Origin: a virus
Virus record (IMG/VR): IMGVR_UViG_3300032156_000034
Location: 1 to 40,276 of that record
Direction: 5' to 3' (one strand)
Length of the DNA: 40,276 nt
Shown: positions 40,276-40,276 of the stretch, one piece after another
Layout of the letters: every line of letters begins with the position of its first letter
Position numbering within the stretch: the first letter of the stretch is position 1
Program-made: the position numbers and the translations under genes
Notes under the pieces: generated by a model
What the model saw: the letters and a program-made list of their open reading frames with translations, nothing else
Database searches by the model: none
Told to the model about the DNA's origin: nothing

Positions 40276-40276
40276 T
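40101..40276. repeat. Right copy of the terminal 176-bp redundancy
   Basis: Same sequence as 1-176 with one transition. Joining the ends restores a continuous terS-terL junction, in which the terL start codon (40275, equal to 175) lies 56 bp inside the end of terS. Confidence 0.93.

Noticed and set aside
1-40276. Integrase, CI-type repressor, tRNA or phage polymerase genes
   Set aside because: None was found on either strand by reading motifs; a lysogenic lifestyle cannot be supported, and host replication and transcription machinery must be used.

Overview
This window is one complete phage genome. Its first and last 176 bases are the same sequence (1-176 and 40101-40276, one mismatch). The repeat lies inside the terminase genes, so the natural reading is a circular or circularly permuted map of 40,100 bp that was opened inside terL. 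Every supported gene is on the minus strand, most have a strong GGAGG-type ribosome binding site, and many overlap by 1-4 bases. There is no rRNA, no recognisable tRNA, no integrase and no DNA or RNA polymerase gene. The gene set (terminase, portal, scaffold, HK97-type capsid, short adaptor, one large tail protein, no tape measure or tail tube, and a giant virion-type protein) points to a podovirus-like tailed phage from a metagenome. The GH25 endolysin with a C-terminal SH3b domain suggests a monoderm host. The host lineage cannot be read from the sequence.

Layout in transcription order, right to left. (1) Early block, 10192 down to 1704, behind a near-consensus sigma70 promoter (TTGACA-17-TACAAT at 10210-10238) whose spacer and -10 carry a 10-bp tandem repeat. 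It encodes a small ribbon-helix-helix protein, a Spo11/TopoVI-A-like Toprim protein, small zinc-binding proteins, a RecT-type annealing protein, a candidate structured RNA (6415-6520), a replication initiator with iteron-like palindromes inside its gene, a VRR-NUC nuclease, a MazG-like pyrophosphohydrolase, a PD-(D/E)XK-like nuclease and a terminal zinc-ribbon protein. (2) Late block A, from a promoter at 1669-1697: three small membrane proteins (probable holin/lysis), TerS, then across the map junction TerL, portal, two proline/glycine-rich proteins and a 4,916-residue protein. (3) Late block B, from a promoter at 20929-20957 that shares 22 fixed positions with the first late promoter: scaffold, major capsid, a likely decoration protein, a pair of tandem paralogs, an intrinsic terminator, a lysine-rich basic protein, tail adaptor, 957-aa tail protein, nuclease-like protein, fibre proteins and endolysin, ending at a terminator (10242-10271) just before the early promoter.

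The most unusual element is the 14.75-kb gene at 20958-35708, about 37% of the genome. Its product looks like a polyvalent virion protein. It contains a GGDEF (diguanylate-cyclase-type) domain with substrate and metal residues intact, a tandemly duplicated domain, an ART-like ADP-ribosyltransferase domain, a degenerate zincin and a RadC-like JAMM domain, between membrane-active-looking ends. Other items worth attention are the matched late promoter pair, the three-way-junction RNA candidate after recT, the lambda-O-like origin candidate and the TopoVI-A-like protein.
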